Shown piece by piece: positions 30,191-42,754 of a stretch of DNA of 64,000 nt. The notes below the pieces were generated by a model. The model was not told where the DNA came from. It did no database searches and saw only the letters and a program-made list of their open reading frames with translations. The stretch lies in assembly GCA_016490735.1 (NCBI GenBank), contig JAEMWC010000048.1:715001-779000 (forward strand), read 5' to 3'. A program made the position numbers and the translations under genes. Positions within the stretch are counted from its first letter, which is position 1. Every line of letters starts with the position of its first letter. The stretch is from Pachyseris speciosa. Its lineage: Eukaryota; Cnidaria; Anthozoa; Scleractinia; Pachyseridae.

Positions 30191-33100
30191 CACAAATAAA
30201 ACCATTTCCACGGAGGGATTTCCCATCGGGACAATTAGCACGTACTGGTAACATACGTATGCTTCCAGGTTCTCCAAGAAGGCTAGTTGTATTCCAAGGA
30301 ACTATGAAAATTCTATTGACCACATCTGAATTGAACTGTTCCAGTTTTTTTAGCATCTTCGCTTCGGTATTAGCAATTGCTTCAACGATTTCTACGTACG
30401 ATGCAAAGTTATCTTCTTTCCAGGGTTCCTTATTGAAGTCTATTAAGAATGTTACGGAAGACTTCGAATTATTTCGTGGATAGTACCGTAGTTCAGAGAT
30501 TAACTCGGTGGACAAATTTAATGACCTAGCCAGTGAAAGAAGAAGGTTTTCGGTCAAATTCTTGTCGGGTGATGATGGCAAAATGTTTATGGATTCCGAG
30601 TCGCAAGGAGGTGGAAATTGGACCGACGCGCAGTGGGTGGTGAGATTGAAGGCCACAAGCAACCTTGGGAGGCCGATTGTAAAATTTAATACATCCAGCC
30701 GGGCTCTTTGACTGACCGCCACTCCGTGCTTGTTATATGCCTCGCAGTAGTAATACCCTTCCTGGTGAAGACGAGGGTTGGCAATATACAACACGGGCTT
30801 GGTTTCATTGACTTTGACAGCGGATGAGTTGCTTGATTGAAAGAACCATTGAAAAGTGGGCGACGGCTCGGCCGTTGCATTGCAGGTAAATGTCGCAGGC
30901 ATTTGACTTCTGAATATAACCCTTTGTGACTGTGGATGCTGAGTGATTATGGGTTTGGTATGAACTTTGACAATGGTCACGTTGGAGAATGTGCTGCCTT
31001 TGTTGTTCGATACCACGCAAACATAGGCGCCTTCATTACCTTTGGTAATGTGAGTTAAATAGAAATTTCCCTCCGTTGACTCCGAGGTGTACTTATCATT
31101 TATCCTCCAGGCATACTTTAATCCTTCTTCTTTCCAAGCTGTGCAGTTCAGCAACAAAGTGTCACCAGGGAAAAGAACAATTTCCCCTTGAGAGGAATTG
31201 ATTATTCTAGGTGTTCCCCCGCACAAAACCGAGGAGTCGCGCGTTTTGTTCAGTAGGAAAAAACCGTGTTTGAGTGCTTCTTCGGCTTCCATCATAGTCA
31301 AGGGTTCCGTGGTCAATGATTTTACCACATCTCTGAGTTTTTTAATAGCATCTTTAATCTCAAGCGCTCTCGGGCTGTCTTCAAACTCGTAAAATTCCTT
31401 TGCTCCTTCAAAAAAGTAGTCAATGCAGTCGCCTGTACCAGAGCACTCTGCAAATTGGCTTTTTGAGGTGAAGACTTCCAGAAACGCCCTCCAATCTTCA
31501 AGGGTGTCGTTCCAATATTGGGAAGAATCATTGGTCAAAGCATTTTTTTCGTCCTTGAATAATTGTATGATTCCCAGGTATTCTGTAACGAAAGAGCTGT
31601 TTGAAGATGCACTGCTACCATTTATCGTCGAGGTATTCGAGGGAAAAATACTACTGTTGACGCTTTGTGACAGTCTCTCAAGCTCACGGATACCAGCGGA
31701 TAAATTCACATTCAACTGCTTGACTGACACGATAAGGTCATCTAAGAGTTGAAACACGTTGCGCAGGTATAGGTACGTTCTGTTCATAAACAGACATGCG
31801 TACGGATAATCGAGAAAGCTTGACTGAATAGAGGAAGTGACATGTCCAGAACCTTCTGGTGTCGAACGTTTTCGTCTTGAGTGTTCGCCACCAAATAAGT
31901 TCCCAACAACAGTCTTTGCTGCTGATCTGGCTGAACGCTCCACTTGTTCGAAATCAACGACAAAGTTAACAGGTATTTTCTGTTTGCCAGTGACGGTACT
32001 CACGTTAGTGTGGAGAACAATCTGCTTTATGTCACCGGATGCCAGGGAAATGGAAAAATGCATTTCGTCAATATCTATAAATTTCTCGTTACGTGAAGTG
32101 TTCATGGCCTGCGCAATTTTTAATCCCAGATCAACAATTCGTCGAACATGAATCATGGAAATATTAGTGATTTCCACTGCTGAAAGTTGTTGCTCTGCAT
32201 GTGCTTTCACATGTTCAAAGATAGTTACTGCATTTGCATGACGCAGTCTAGCTTCCTCGTGTGAAAAAGTAGCCACCTTGACCTTATCAACGGAATGTTT
32301 CAAAGAATGGAAGGCAGATTGCAAAGTTTCATTGTGTGCATCCAGAATAAACTGCATGTGGGCCATAGAAATTTGGCATCCTTCGTTTTCTCTGATGCAT
32401 TGCGGATCTAGAACTTTCGTTTTGCAACCAGTTGTTTTGCAGCATTGGTAAGGAATTCCATATCCACCATTTTTTTTCTTTTCAACATGACCAGTGCATT
32501 TGACTTCTTTGATGATCTGATCAACTTCTACCTTTTCGATTATTTTTTCATCGTACTCTTCAACTCGAGGTTCACCAGGTACTGTTACGCAGGTTCTAGA
32601 ACTCCCAAATACAAGTCCAACTACAGCTCCACCAATTCCGCCAAATAATGCACCTGTTAATACGGTACCAACGTTGATTCTTCCGTTGCATATGTTTTTG
32701 AATGTTGGAACTAAATAAGTGCGTTTTTCTGTTCTTGTCTGCACTTTCTCGACCTTTATGGTTTTCTCCACTGTCTGACACTGCTCTTCAGGATATGTGA
32801 TCTCTGTCGGGTCTTGGCACATATCAACCATAACGCAGCCATTATTTACGCAGGTGTAGTTGCACTCCTTTATGTGGCAAAGTAAACTATGGACGTGTTG
32901 TCGGCCATAGTACCAAGTGCTGTTGAAATGTACCTTAGCTTGGTGGTATTGTAGGCGAGCCACACGGAGTTCTTCAAATGCTTCTTCTTTTTTCCTTTTT
33001 AGTTCACCAGCAACAGCCTTCTTAGATTCCAGGACCTTTTTGGCCAAGTCTGCTTTTTGCTGTGCGTCATTATAGGCAGCTCGGGCGTTTGCTAATCTTC

Positions 33101-34186
33101 GTGTTGCGTCTTCGGCAGTGATTGCAGTTTCGTTTGCGACCAGGTTTTCAAGAAGCATGTAAAAACGCGATGACCTGTTCATAGTACCTTCGACCTCGAA
33201 CATCACGGAATTCCAATCTTCAAGCCTCTCAATGTCACTTGTGGCTTTCAAACGTGCATCAAATCCTCCAAGAATAGGACCCCAAACAGCAAAGGACAGC
33301 TTATTTCCATTCATTCTTACAGTGGCGCTTTTGTTCAATTCAAGCAGATTGACGTAACCGTCAAAGGTAGTCGCGACAGCGTCAAGGTCACGGGCTAGGA
33401 ACAGTTTTAACGTTCCCCTCTCCGGTAAAGTTATTAACTTACTAAGGGTGGTAAACTTCATCGCGGTTCCCTCGACAAGTAAACCGGCTTCTTGTCTCGA
33501 TGGACTGGTGCCACACTGGTTGCCATGTAAGGACCAAATACTTGTCGTTATATTTGGAAAGCACAGTCCCTTGTGACATACTTGAGCATCCAAGAGAAAA
33601 CGTATTCCTGCAAAATTTTGTCGCACGGGAGTCTTAAAGAACGAAAGGGAGATGGTTTTTGGAAGGTCCGTCTTTAATCTGATGATACGATTTATGACCC
33701 TGTCTACGTTTGTTCGATTTTTGTACGGCTGCAACTGGGTCACAACAAGGTTGAATGCTCTCGTTAAGATATCAAGGTCATCATCCAACCTGTCGACAAG
33801 CACCTTTAGCTCCAGCCATTCGGAAGCAGCGGAGAGAAGGTCTCGAGCTCTGATCACAGTATCTAACATTTTGTTTGTCCTTGTTAACCATTTTTCTGAG
33901 CCGTCTTGCAATTCCGGAACATACGTCTTAACATCAAGAAAAACTTCTTTTATATCTCTCGTTTGCCATTCCAGAAACCTTAAGTTGTTCTTGCGATCCT
34001 GTGCTGATGAAACTCCACCACCAGAGACTGAATGAAATATTTGCAAATACCTGGTCCCATCAGTTGTTCTTATGAAGTTAGACAACGGACTTGCACTGAA
34101 TGGTTGAGAAGACCTTCCAAGGGCAAAAACGAATCCTTGAGGCATCCGGCAATCATCAGTGTAACCCGATGCCAAAAACTCGGTAC
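30191..34186 (-). CDS. Giant 1,332-residue exon: unique region, coiled coil, RRKR site, two Ig domains
   Basis: One uninterrupted 3,996-nt exon, phase 1-1, acceptor ttgatag, donor GTG|gtaagt. By exon residue: 1-340 unrecognised; about 355-425 an alanine/lysine/glutamate-rich coiled coil; about 440-605 a cysteine-rich part split by a hydrophobic glycine-rich stretch (GALFGGIGGAVVGLVFG) flanked by charged repeats; about 605-700 helical; about 770-773 a basic RRKR|S furin-like site; about 845-870 an Asn/Ser linker; about 990-1075 and 1078-1168 two Ig domains (LLLNC..W..GAYVC and ATFTC..W..GYYYC); about 1170-1310 a region with a possible SEA-like fold; then NCPDGKSLRGNGFICG. It is rich in N-glycosylation sequons. 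The 1-985 region matches no family I know. Smaller frames on both strands here are shadows. Confidence 0.88.
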
Positions 34187-34572
34187 CTATCAAAATCAAA
34201 TATTATACATCCTTAGCATTTACGGACATCTGTTACTTTTATGATTACAAGGTCTATAAGGTTTCTATGGGCAAAAGCGGGGTTAATATATAGCTAGTCA
34301 AAATGCAACTGGGTATGTTTTGAAATGCAAGGAGAATAACACTTACGAAGTCACTTCGGAGAATTCGAAGGACAATTACTCTGATCATCAGTCAGTATTA
34401 GTTCCTAATTTTGCGTAATTGAATTTCCGTAACTTTTTAAGGCTCAAATTATTGCAAGCACTAAAAATAGTCAACTCTTCAACCAAGATATGCTCTTGCA
34501 AAAGAAAGTTTAAAACCACGAAGAACGAGAAAGGAGGATGACAAAGACCCTACCCACAGCGACAAAGCCACA

Positions 34573-34702
34573 ACAACGACGATAACAACAATGACAATGA
34601 CAAAGATCATGATCGTAATCATGGATAATGATAATAATAATAATGACGAAGATGAGAGTGATCATATATTCATATATTCACAGTCATTTGATAATGATAA
34701 TG

Positions 34703-34737
<35 letters not shown>

Positions 34738-34750
34738 GATAATGATATTG
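34573..34750. repeat. (GATAAT)n microsatellite
   Basis: Mixed gataat, gacaat and aat units. The open frames across it are artefacts. Confidence 0.85.
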
Positions 34751-34859
34751 ACAATTATGTACAAATGCATGACAGGCATGCTGATGACTAGGATTGTTAC
34801 ATATAGACATTTATTTCTGTTTTTCAGTTGTTATTTTAGCTTGTTTTTGGAGTAGGATT

Positions 34860-35440
34860 AGCATTTATGTAATGTTTAATAACTGAGCAGGAGTGTTTTA
34901 TCAAGCTCAAAACACGAGGCGCAGCCGAGTGTTTTAGGACTTGATAAAACACGAATTGCGAATTTATTAAACGACCTAAAAAGCTTTACTCTATCTATCC
35001 ATTCCTGAACTAAAATTTAGATTTTGGGTTATTTTGGCCTAGAAAATCGGATGTGAAATTTAGCCGTGTCTTCGTCAGATATAAAGACACTCATTAAAAA
35101 TTAATTTCTTTTGTATTTCCTTCATGAATTATTAATGCGTTTTTTAAAGGTGTTTTAATGAGCGAAAAGTTCCTGTAAAGCGATATAGGACCTTACGCTT
35201 TTACACTACAAATAATAATAATAATAATAATTTTTAATAATAATTTATTCAAGAATATCATGAAGAACATAATTACAACAAAACCATCAAGGATAAAAGC
35301 TGTCTAAAAAAGATAAAACGCACTCTCAAATTTTTATGTACACTTTGATCAAAACTAGAATAATAATAATAATAATGATGATGATAGTAATAGTAACAAT
35401 GGTGATGATGTAATGATGTAATGATAATACAACAGGTGAC
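34860..35440. repeat. Probable interspersed repeat and microsatellites
   Basis: A short inverted pair (gtgttttatcaag and cttgataaaacac) near 34892 and 34935 is followed by AT-rich sequence and aat/gat runs. Intronic; no coding sense seen. Confidence 0.45.
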
Positions 35441-35507
35441 AATAAATTACAATAACTTAATATATTAAAATATTATATTTAGACAAAAACTAAAAAGAAA
35501 TTCTTAC

Positions 35508-35649
35508 CTCCTAACTTTGCTTTTCCAATTGCTTCGCTAGACTGAAACGTCAAGTTAAATCGTTGGCCCAGGGCTTTAATGGTAATATTAAACTCAACTG
35601 ATCCGTCGAACACGCAGCGTATCGGCTCGGAAAAATACTTGGTGAAAAC
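35508..35649 (-). CDS. Small linker exon of the large gene
   Basis: A 142-nt exon, phase 0 in and phase 1 out, encoding VFTKYFSEPIRCVFDG and then a beta-strand-like stretch with NITIKALG and NLTFQSSEA, ending LGG. The acceptor follows ccttcacag and the donor is gtaaga. The phases join the 38790-40150 exon exactly to the giant exon, which is the main support for this placement. Confidence 0.8.
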
Positions 35650-35732
35650 CTGTGAAGGAATCACACCTTGTCGTTTCAGTGTTCAAATATCTGGTTAACA
35701 ACTAACCCCATTAACAAAGGAATAAAGGAAGT

Positions 35733-35768
<36 letters not shown>

Positions 35769-35789
35769 GGATTGAAACACGAAAATTTG

Positions 35790-35935
35790 GTTTATCAACG
35801 GAATTGATAATATAAATTAACCACCGTACCATACACCGAGTTGTGTATGGTTTATATACAGAATATGGAGCTACGCTATTGGTGGTAACATGGTAACATG
35901 AAAAACAGGAATAAATTTATTGAATGACAAGAGGC
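35790..35935 (-). mobile_element. Solo 3' tail of the Penelope-like family
   Basis: Matches 23660-23870 in long blocks (gtttatatacagaatatgga, cgctattggtggyaacatgg) but lacks coding sequence. It may be the severed tail of the copy at 37207-37780. Confidence 0.55.
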
Positions 35936-36674
35936 TATAATTAGCCTAAACTCGGGCATGCAAAAACAGTATTGTATCCCTAATTTAGCGCTAAACAAAA
36001 GAATGGAAAGAAGTCTGTCTTTCTTACATCGGACGCATTGCGCTTAGCTTGTGTTGGAGTCTATTTCTTTAGACCCCTATCAACATATATTCCTCTAAAA
36101 TTACAAAATTGCTTTACAGCTCAACCATTGAGAACAATAATTATAACACTTGTAAAAAATATTTCTAAAAGAACAAGAAAAAGAGAAACAGAAAAAAATA
36201 GCCCGTGATATATACCACTAAAAGACATCGAACCCGGGTTAGCTGCGTCACAGGCAGGAACAATGAGCTTTAGGCCACAGAGGTTTATCGTTATGCAATG
36301 TGATAAAAATAGTGTATTGATTCCAAAAAAACTAAGCATACTTGTTTTCGCTTCGATGGATAATTGTTTGAGAAAGGAAACGCTTATCGAACGATGTAGG
36401 ATTTTTTCGCGTAAACGTTAATGGAGTCTCGGTGAAATGTGAGTAGAAAATTAATTAGCAGAGTTAAACTGTTTACAAATACGTCAATCCAGGGTCATTT
36501 GAAACACAAGAAAGGAACGTTTCTCGGACAGTTTCAAGTCACGCAAGTACATTTGTAAAAACTAATCGCTTATCATTCAAAAATTAAAGTCCAGAAATTG
36601 AGATATAGTGGGAAAATAGTACATAAACTACCTGTCAAAGTCTCAGGGGTGTGTGATATCCCGTACTTGAGTTA

Positions 36675-37192
36675 TTCAACAAAATGTACGTCTCAATGGA
36701 GCGGATACGGGGAACACGGCAGTCCATCTGGAGTTAAATTTTGGTCATGTTAAAAGCTTTCTTCTCGCAGTTGAACTTGCAAACATTCGTATAGACACTT
36801 CTCTTAACATATCAGTTGTTCAGACTTCAAAGACACAAGGTGAATCGACGTTTTCCGATACGTGACAACAGGCACTCGGCCTTGAAAGGTCAAACTCCCT
36901 TTGTCTGTAGTCTCTAATTTCGCGTCGCGTCTCCTCGCAACTTCGCGCGCGCAAGTGTCTTTCGCCCGCCCCACAATCCATCGCCAACATTAGCTACAAA
37001 ATGTACAGCTCAATGAAGCAGACACGAGGAAACACGGCAGTCCATCTGGAGTTAAGTTTACTCATGTTAAAAGCTTTCTTCTCGCCGTTGAACTTGCAAA
37101 CATTCGCATAGACACTTCTGTTAACATATTGTTTGTTCAGACTTCAAAAGACACAAGGTGAATCGACATTTTCCGATACGTGACAACAGGCA
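36675..37192. repeat. Tandem duplication of a 320-bp-spaced unit
   Basis: About 200 bp (cggcagtccatctggagtta through ccgatacgtgacaacaggca) occur at 36675-36880 and again at 36995-37192 with a few percent differences. Confidence 0.7.
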
Positions 37193-37206
37193 TCACTTGT
37201 GAGTTG

Positions 37207-37780
37207 TTAAAAATAGTTAGCGCTTGCGCAGAAACGCCGGAAGTGAGCTTTGTGGATGAAACTCGACGACGAAGAAAAAGAAGAACCCGTCGGTAATTTT
37301 AGACCCGGGCGACCCGCGAGACGCGGGAAGCCCGAGTAAAAAGCACACGTTGATACCGTGGGGATTAAGAGTACCGATTTGAAAGACGAATTTTTGTCGA
37401 GGTTTTTATGGCTTTCCGTGGCACCTTGATGTAGGGAAAGGCCGGAGATCGACATGTGTTGTTTGGAATGGTTAGGGAGATTAAAATGCCGAGCGACAGG
37501 TTTGGATGCGTCTTTGCCATCTTTCTCAACATCACGTAGATGTTCTCGGAATCGGTCACCTAGTCGTCTTCCTGTTTCGCCGATGTATAACTTCTTGTAT
37601 AATGTACAAGTTATGCAATAGATAGCATTTGCGAGGGTACACGTAAAACGATCAGTGATCTTAACAGATCGCTTAGGGCCCGATATTTTGTCAGTGTTTT
37701 GAATAAAAGGACAAGTTTTTATAAACCAAATTTTCGTGTTCAACCCGATTAATAACGCACGTACTTTGAAATTCAAAACT
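37207..37780 (-). mobile_element. Penelope-like element GIY-YIG fragment
   Basis: An open minus-strand frame encodes SGPKRSVKITDRFTCTLANA, IYCITCTLYKKLYIGETGRR, LGDRFREHLRDVEKDGKDAS and RHFNLPNHSKQHMSISGLSL: a nearly complete GIY-YIG domain of the same family as 23660-24480. The reverse transcriptase is absent and the C-terminus runs into unrelated sequence. Confidence 0.75.
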
Positions 37781-38109
37781 CAGCGACAGCCACTTGATAA
37801 GAAAGAATGTGTAATAAAAAATTGAAATCGTTCAATCAGAGACCTTCAATTTAAAAATCTTATAATAACGTCTGAATCTCAGGCGTTGTCGACCTTTTAC
37901 TTTGAACCCAAGAGTACATGTGTGTTTTCTTTTAGCTTCGCCACATATAACTACTAATGTTAGATCTGTGGTATACCTAAGAACCAAAGTGCACTGAGAC
38001 CAAGGGATCTTTAAGCTCAGGCCAAACAATGGTGACAGTAACCACGGTTGGCTGTCATGAACGTTCCGAGGGGGGGAGGACATACATGTCCAATACTCTG
38101 ACATACTGA

Positions 38110-38270
38110 GATTCATAGTACGTCAATAGACATCACAAAGTGTCACAAAGTGTCCCGTTCTTCATGTGTCACGAAACTGTTACTATTTTGATAAGAAATA
38201 GGGTTTGGGGACACTTTGTGATGTCTATCACAAAGTATCATGAATCTCATTATGTCGGTGTATTGGACAA
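38110..38270. repeat. Palindromic MITE
   Basis: gacatactgagattcatag and agacatcacaaagtgtc are mirrored by gacactttgtgatgtct and atgaatctcattatgtc. Confidence 0.65.
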
Positions 38271-38789
38271 CCCTCTGGGAGGAGGGAGGATTGTTTTCCA
38301 GCGCTAGACGCTCGGATTAAGCTAACGCAGTAGTTCTACTGGAGACTTTACCAAAGACCCCTCGCGCCATGTTGTTTTATGCATTTCTTGAGTCCGTTGT
38401 ACATTTGCGGAAACTATTGACAACTTTAGCGTGGACCAAACGACAGGAAATTATCGTCGAAGCTTTCGCAAAATTTGAGCGGGCTTAAATTCGGTGAGTT
38501 CGGGTATTTTTTTTTTATTTAACCTTTATTTAGTCACTGCAAAACTAACATGCGCGCGAGTGCGCGTATAAGTCAGTCATTATAAGAGACACTCAGGGAG
38601 CCAATAAATGTTTCAGGCGAAACGAGGGGAATATTTAGTAATAACACTTGTCTAATATTTTTTAGTCTAATTTCTCTGAAACGTTCATCCTTATATGACC
38701 CGCTGCTTTAAAATAATCGGCTCCAGAAGGTAGTGTCTGTGTTTATTTACCGAGAGGCCACTTGCTTTAATGATAAATGTTATACTTAC

Positions 38790-40150
38790 AGCATTCAAAT
38801 CGTCTGCAAATGCAAAAGCTTCTCCAGTTATTTTCATGTTCACTTCGTTATAAACTGAATTACTCATGTGAACTTTTGCATTCCCATGCCACCACAAGTT
38901 GTAATGATAATCTGAGAAGTCTTCAGTCAGGTGGCCATCTGGTATGTAAGTTAGATTCCTATTGAACCGTTTTGGAGTGGTAAAATAGCCCAAGGAAGAG
39001 AACAGAAGTTGCCATCCTTCACCAGCCATGTTTTGCATAAACTGCATTTTGCTAACTTTGATGCTGGCCCTGAGGGGTATCGACAGGAACACACTTGTCC
39101 CACAAATATCAGCCGCAAAGCAGGACCCCCTAGTAGACAGGGAGAGATGTTCGTTCTCAATGGAAATGTTGTATTTCACTGTTGGACGATACAGGACGAC
39201 AACTGAGTTTAAGTCGATTGGAAGCTTGCAGACTGGATAAGTGTTGTGAACATCTGTGGTTTGAGCAAGGTTTGCCAAAGTGTTATCTATATCAAAAAAA
39301 TCATTGTCCTCGCTGACTTTGACCTTCATCCACAACGGCAATTGATCCGATAAGTATCGCATGAAGGATTTGGGTAAAGCGTCTTCCTGTATGAATTCAG
39401 TCAGGTCCACTGTCGTGAGCTGCCTATGTGAGCAATCAGAACCACTTGTTTTCTCGTTTGCTGTGTCTCTCATCAATCTTTCAAGGATTCTGTTTCGTGG
39501 AGGACGTGGTGATGAAAAATTATACCCCACCAGACTTAAAGGGATTGTCCTGTTGTCAGGTGAAACAATATGGACAGGTCCAGAGTCGACGCCGGTGAAA
39601 ACACCGTCTGAAACGCTTGAGTTCGAATCAAAAACCACGACGACGGAACATGCTGAGTATGCGTTGATCACTTTCTTTTGGCAGCCAGTTGGTAGCTCAC
39701 CCGCTAATAAACCCATTCTTGTGTAAACACTTTCCTCACTTGGTATATTGCGACCAATAAATATGAAACTGTCCCCTGGAACAGTAAAATCATTTTTGTT
39801 GACTCCTTGAAGTTCATACGAAATCCTTCCAACGCCAGTCCCATGACCCGTCACTTGAAAATTCGCTTTAGATGCTGGATGCGCAATCGTTATTTTCGTT
39901 GGCTGGATGGTTAGGTTAACGCTTGGATTTAAAAGAATGGCCAGTGAACTGTCCGGTTTTGCGTGCAGCGTAAGACTATCTGAAGGAGAACCGGAGATCA
40001 GTTTTGGGAAATCGGGCAGTGTCACAACGCCCACTTCACAAAGATCGCCTTCATATCCAGTGTTTTGACAATCGCATGAAAACTGCTGTGAATCAATAAT
40101 TGTGCACTTTCCACCATGGCGGCAGGGATTCGGTTTGCACAAGAGGATTT
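38790..40150 (-). CDS. EGF module plus long unique extracellular region
   Basis: A single 1,361-nt exon, phase 1 in and phase 0 out (donor GCT|gtaagt). Residues 1-40 are an EGF module (CKPNPCRHGGKC, CDCQNTGYEGDLCE). The remaining roughly 410 residues match no domain I recognise. They are beta-rich in appearance, with several N-glycosylation sequons (NLTI, NFSS, NRTI, NISI) and scattered cysteines. The region probably continues into the next exon because the junction falls inside a run of similar composition. No transmembrane segment is seen. Confidence 0.85.
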
Positions 40151-40159
40151 CTGGAAATA

Positions 40160-41040
40160 AAAAAAGTGGCTATGATTTCCGTTAAAATCTTCAATGAGAA
40201 TTTGAAATGATTATTAGCAGAACATGTCAGACTTTAGTATCGTGCATGGTCGCCTAACGAGGAAATATAAGCCATGTTCTCAGAAGTGTTGTTTCTGATG
40301 TTCCAACAGCGATTTGTGGCCTAATTTCAGGCATAATTGTGTGGGCCAATAAAAACTGATGGGTTCTGTTTCATTTGCGGAATGCTTATGGGACAAGGCT
40401 GATTTCCGAAATTTCCGCCCTGAAGTTTGCTATCTGAAAATTCTACCTTTTGTTCTTTCAATGACCCATTCATTCGCCAAAAGAAAAATCTCTTTCGATG
40501 TTTCGAAGGTGCCATTTAAGACTGGAAATTTTTGAGGCTGTTAAGGCCTCCCAACAGCCCCAAAAGAGACCGTTGGACGCCCCTAAATTTGGAGAAGCTT
40601 TTCGTCCTATAAGAAGGGGACGTCCAACATGGCTTTATTTCAAATTTTGTTGGAAAACATGGAAATAGTATTAATTATATATAAGTATCACCGTGCGCCG
40701 CCATTGTGGATCTCATGAGATCATTTGGTGCCATTTTTAGCTCCACCTGCTTCCTGACAATAGCTGGAACCGCTAAAAATGTAATGAAATCCAAACTGAC
40801 TGCGCACAGGCAAATAGGCTACAGTTATAATGATATCCCATTTACGTCCGTAAAATCTTCTATCTTAAACAATGGCTAGCAGAGTTGGTTTGCTAAACGA
40901 AGGGAGTCAGAAATTTCGTTTCACAAGGACGAAAACTATTGATCTGATGGTATGACAGCTTACTTGAACTTCTTGTATCCGTACGAGGATATTATAGCGC
41001 CATACACTAAAGCTCAGTAACCTTACATTACCGTAAAAAA
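40160..41040. other. Intron without recognised element
   Basis: Between the 41069 and 40150 exons I see no further module, named repeat or supported frame. Confidence 0.5.
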
Positions 41041-41068
41041 AACATCTTTTTCTTGTCTCAAAACAGAC

Positions 41069-41257
41069 CTTCACAAGTAAAATTTCCAATGTCCCATGCA
41101 ACTGTGCTAGAATTCATCGCTCGGCAAGTGGCCTGATTGTCACCAATCGCAACATAGCCGTCCATGCAGCCAAGTGTGCAAGTAGAACCAAACGTGGTGT
41201 AACAGGGAAGGTAAACTGTGGCTAGTTCGGGTAGATCCAGAGAGCCGCAGCTTTTCA
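41069..41257 (-). CDS. Second CCP/Sushi domain exon, six-cysteine type
   Basis: A 189-nt phase 1-1 exon. It runs KSCGSLDLPELATVYLPC, FGSTCTLGCMDGYVAIG and TVAWDIGNFTCEG. Spacing matches the preceding CCP exon, including the extra cysteine pair, so the two form a tandem. Donor AAG|gtctgt; two N-glycosylation sequons are visible. Confidence 0.85.
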
Positions 41258-41662
41258 CTATGTTCAGGTAGAGAGAAGAATATAATAAATAGCCTTCGCG
41301 TGAACAAGAACCTTTTTAAAAATTTCCAAACAGGGCGTAGCCATGATTTTTGGACAGGTAAGCACAGACTTTCCAGACTCCCCCTTCCTCCAAGGTCCAA
41401 AATCTTTTTCACGTGCCTTGATTAAATTCACCATCCGTATGTTGAGGTTATGTTGTAAACGTAAGCGTTCTTACTTGGTATAAAATGACAGCTGATTCGT
41501 GAGTTTCTTTGTTGCTATTTTGCGTTTACTGAAGTGCTTCGATCGCTTATCATAAAATAAGCTAACAAGTTAGTGGTATCTCAGACTTTTATTCACAAAT
41601 AAGAGAATTTTTTTGCCGCTGTGTGTACCATCGTTTTGGACCGGAAGCCGTAATTGTTCCCC

Positions 41663-42150
41663 GGGACCTGATTACATGGCGAATTTCAGCCGAGGTTAAA
41701 ATTTGGGCTGAGATTTTAGCTAGGCTAGAAAAAAAAAATCTTCTTAATAAGACGTTTGCGATTACATGAAGATAATTTCAACCTGGCCTGAATTTCAGCC
41801 CGGGCTAAAATTTAAAGTCCGATTTTACAAAACCGGGCTGGAAATTTCAGCTCGGGTTGAAGGGCTGAAGAACCTCATGTAATCGCATTCAAATTTCAGC
41901 CCGGGCTGGAAAGTGAGTTAGGGCACGCGCAGTGTTTTCCACGCTATTTTTATTTTCTGCAAATTGAAAGAGGCGAGAAGGAGCTGGGCCTAGTAGAGTA
42001 GAGAGGCAGAGTGGGGTGGGGTGGGGTGTGAGGTGGGATAGGTGGGACGGCCTAACGCCCAAGATGAGATTTCAACCCGAGCTCAGATTCGCAATGTAAT
42101 CGCTACAAAATTTCAGTCCTTGTTGAAATTCGCCGCGTAATCAGGCCCCT
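41663..42150. mobile_element. Non-autonomous DNA element with inverted ends, copy 1
   Basis: Ends: gggacctgattaca...ggcgaatttcagcc on the left and ggttgaaattcgccgc-type...taatcaggcccc on the right. It holds several copies of tttcagcccgggct. A second copy at 45370-45750 lies in the opposite orientation. Confidence 0.7.
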
Positions 42151-42360
42151 AGTGAAGTTTCAGTAAGGTTCGCGCTTCTTAGAAATCTACAAAAATAAAT
42201 TTGTACAGTCTACTTCTCCAAGAACAATAGACCGATTTTTTTTTTATCGACTCTTTCAGGTACGCACGTGCGTTCGTGCGTACAGGTAGCTACACCCCTG
42301 CAACTAATAGTACGTCTTCTTTGGTTTGTGCCATTCGGGATCTGCAAAACCGAACCTTCC

Positions 42361-42660
42361 ATTTAGACAAGTGCTTTGTTACTGGGTTGACGCTGGCTAG
42401 TTTTATAGATGTAACTTTCAAGACGTTATGGCTAATACTCAGTCAGTTTAAATGATAAAGTTTTACACTAGATTTGAAAATAAGGTGGCAGCATGCGCGT
42501 TGTCTACTGTAATATGGTCGTTCCCAGACTGCGGGTCCTTGATGGACTATGTCCTGCCACCATATTTTCAAATCCACTGTAAAACTTTAGCCGAACGTCT
42601 TGACAATTATATCTACAAAACTAGTCAGCGTCAAACCATTGGCAAAGCTAGACAAATACA
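42361..42660. repeat. Palindromic MITE
   Basis: Arms of about 130 bp (gacgctggctagttttatag and aagttttacactagatttg; mirrored by caaatccactgtaaaactt and ctacaaaactagtcagcgtc). Confidence 0.7.
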
Positions 42661-42754
42661 TTTCTAGTAAGTATGCAATCTGCTGAAGATTCTTCTGTTC
42701 AACACTGAAGATTTCTACTTCAGTTTAACTATCTCGATCTACTGAGACTCATAC

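Noticed and set aside
31423..34035. Plus-strand frames of 60-127 residues opposite the giant exon
   Set aside because: Antisense shadows of a strongly coding minus-strand exon; no splice or domain support.
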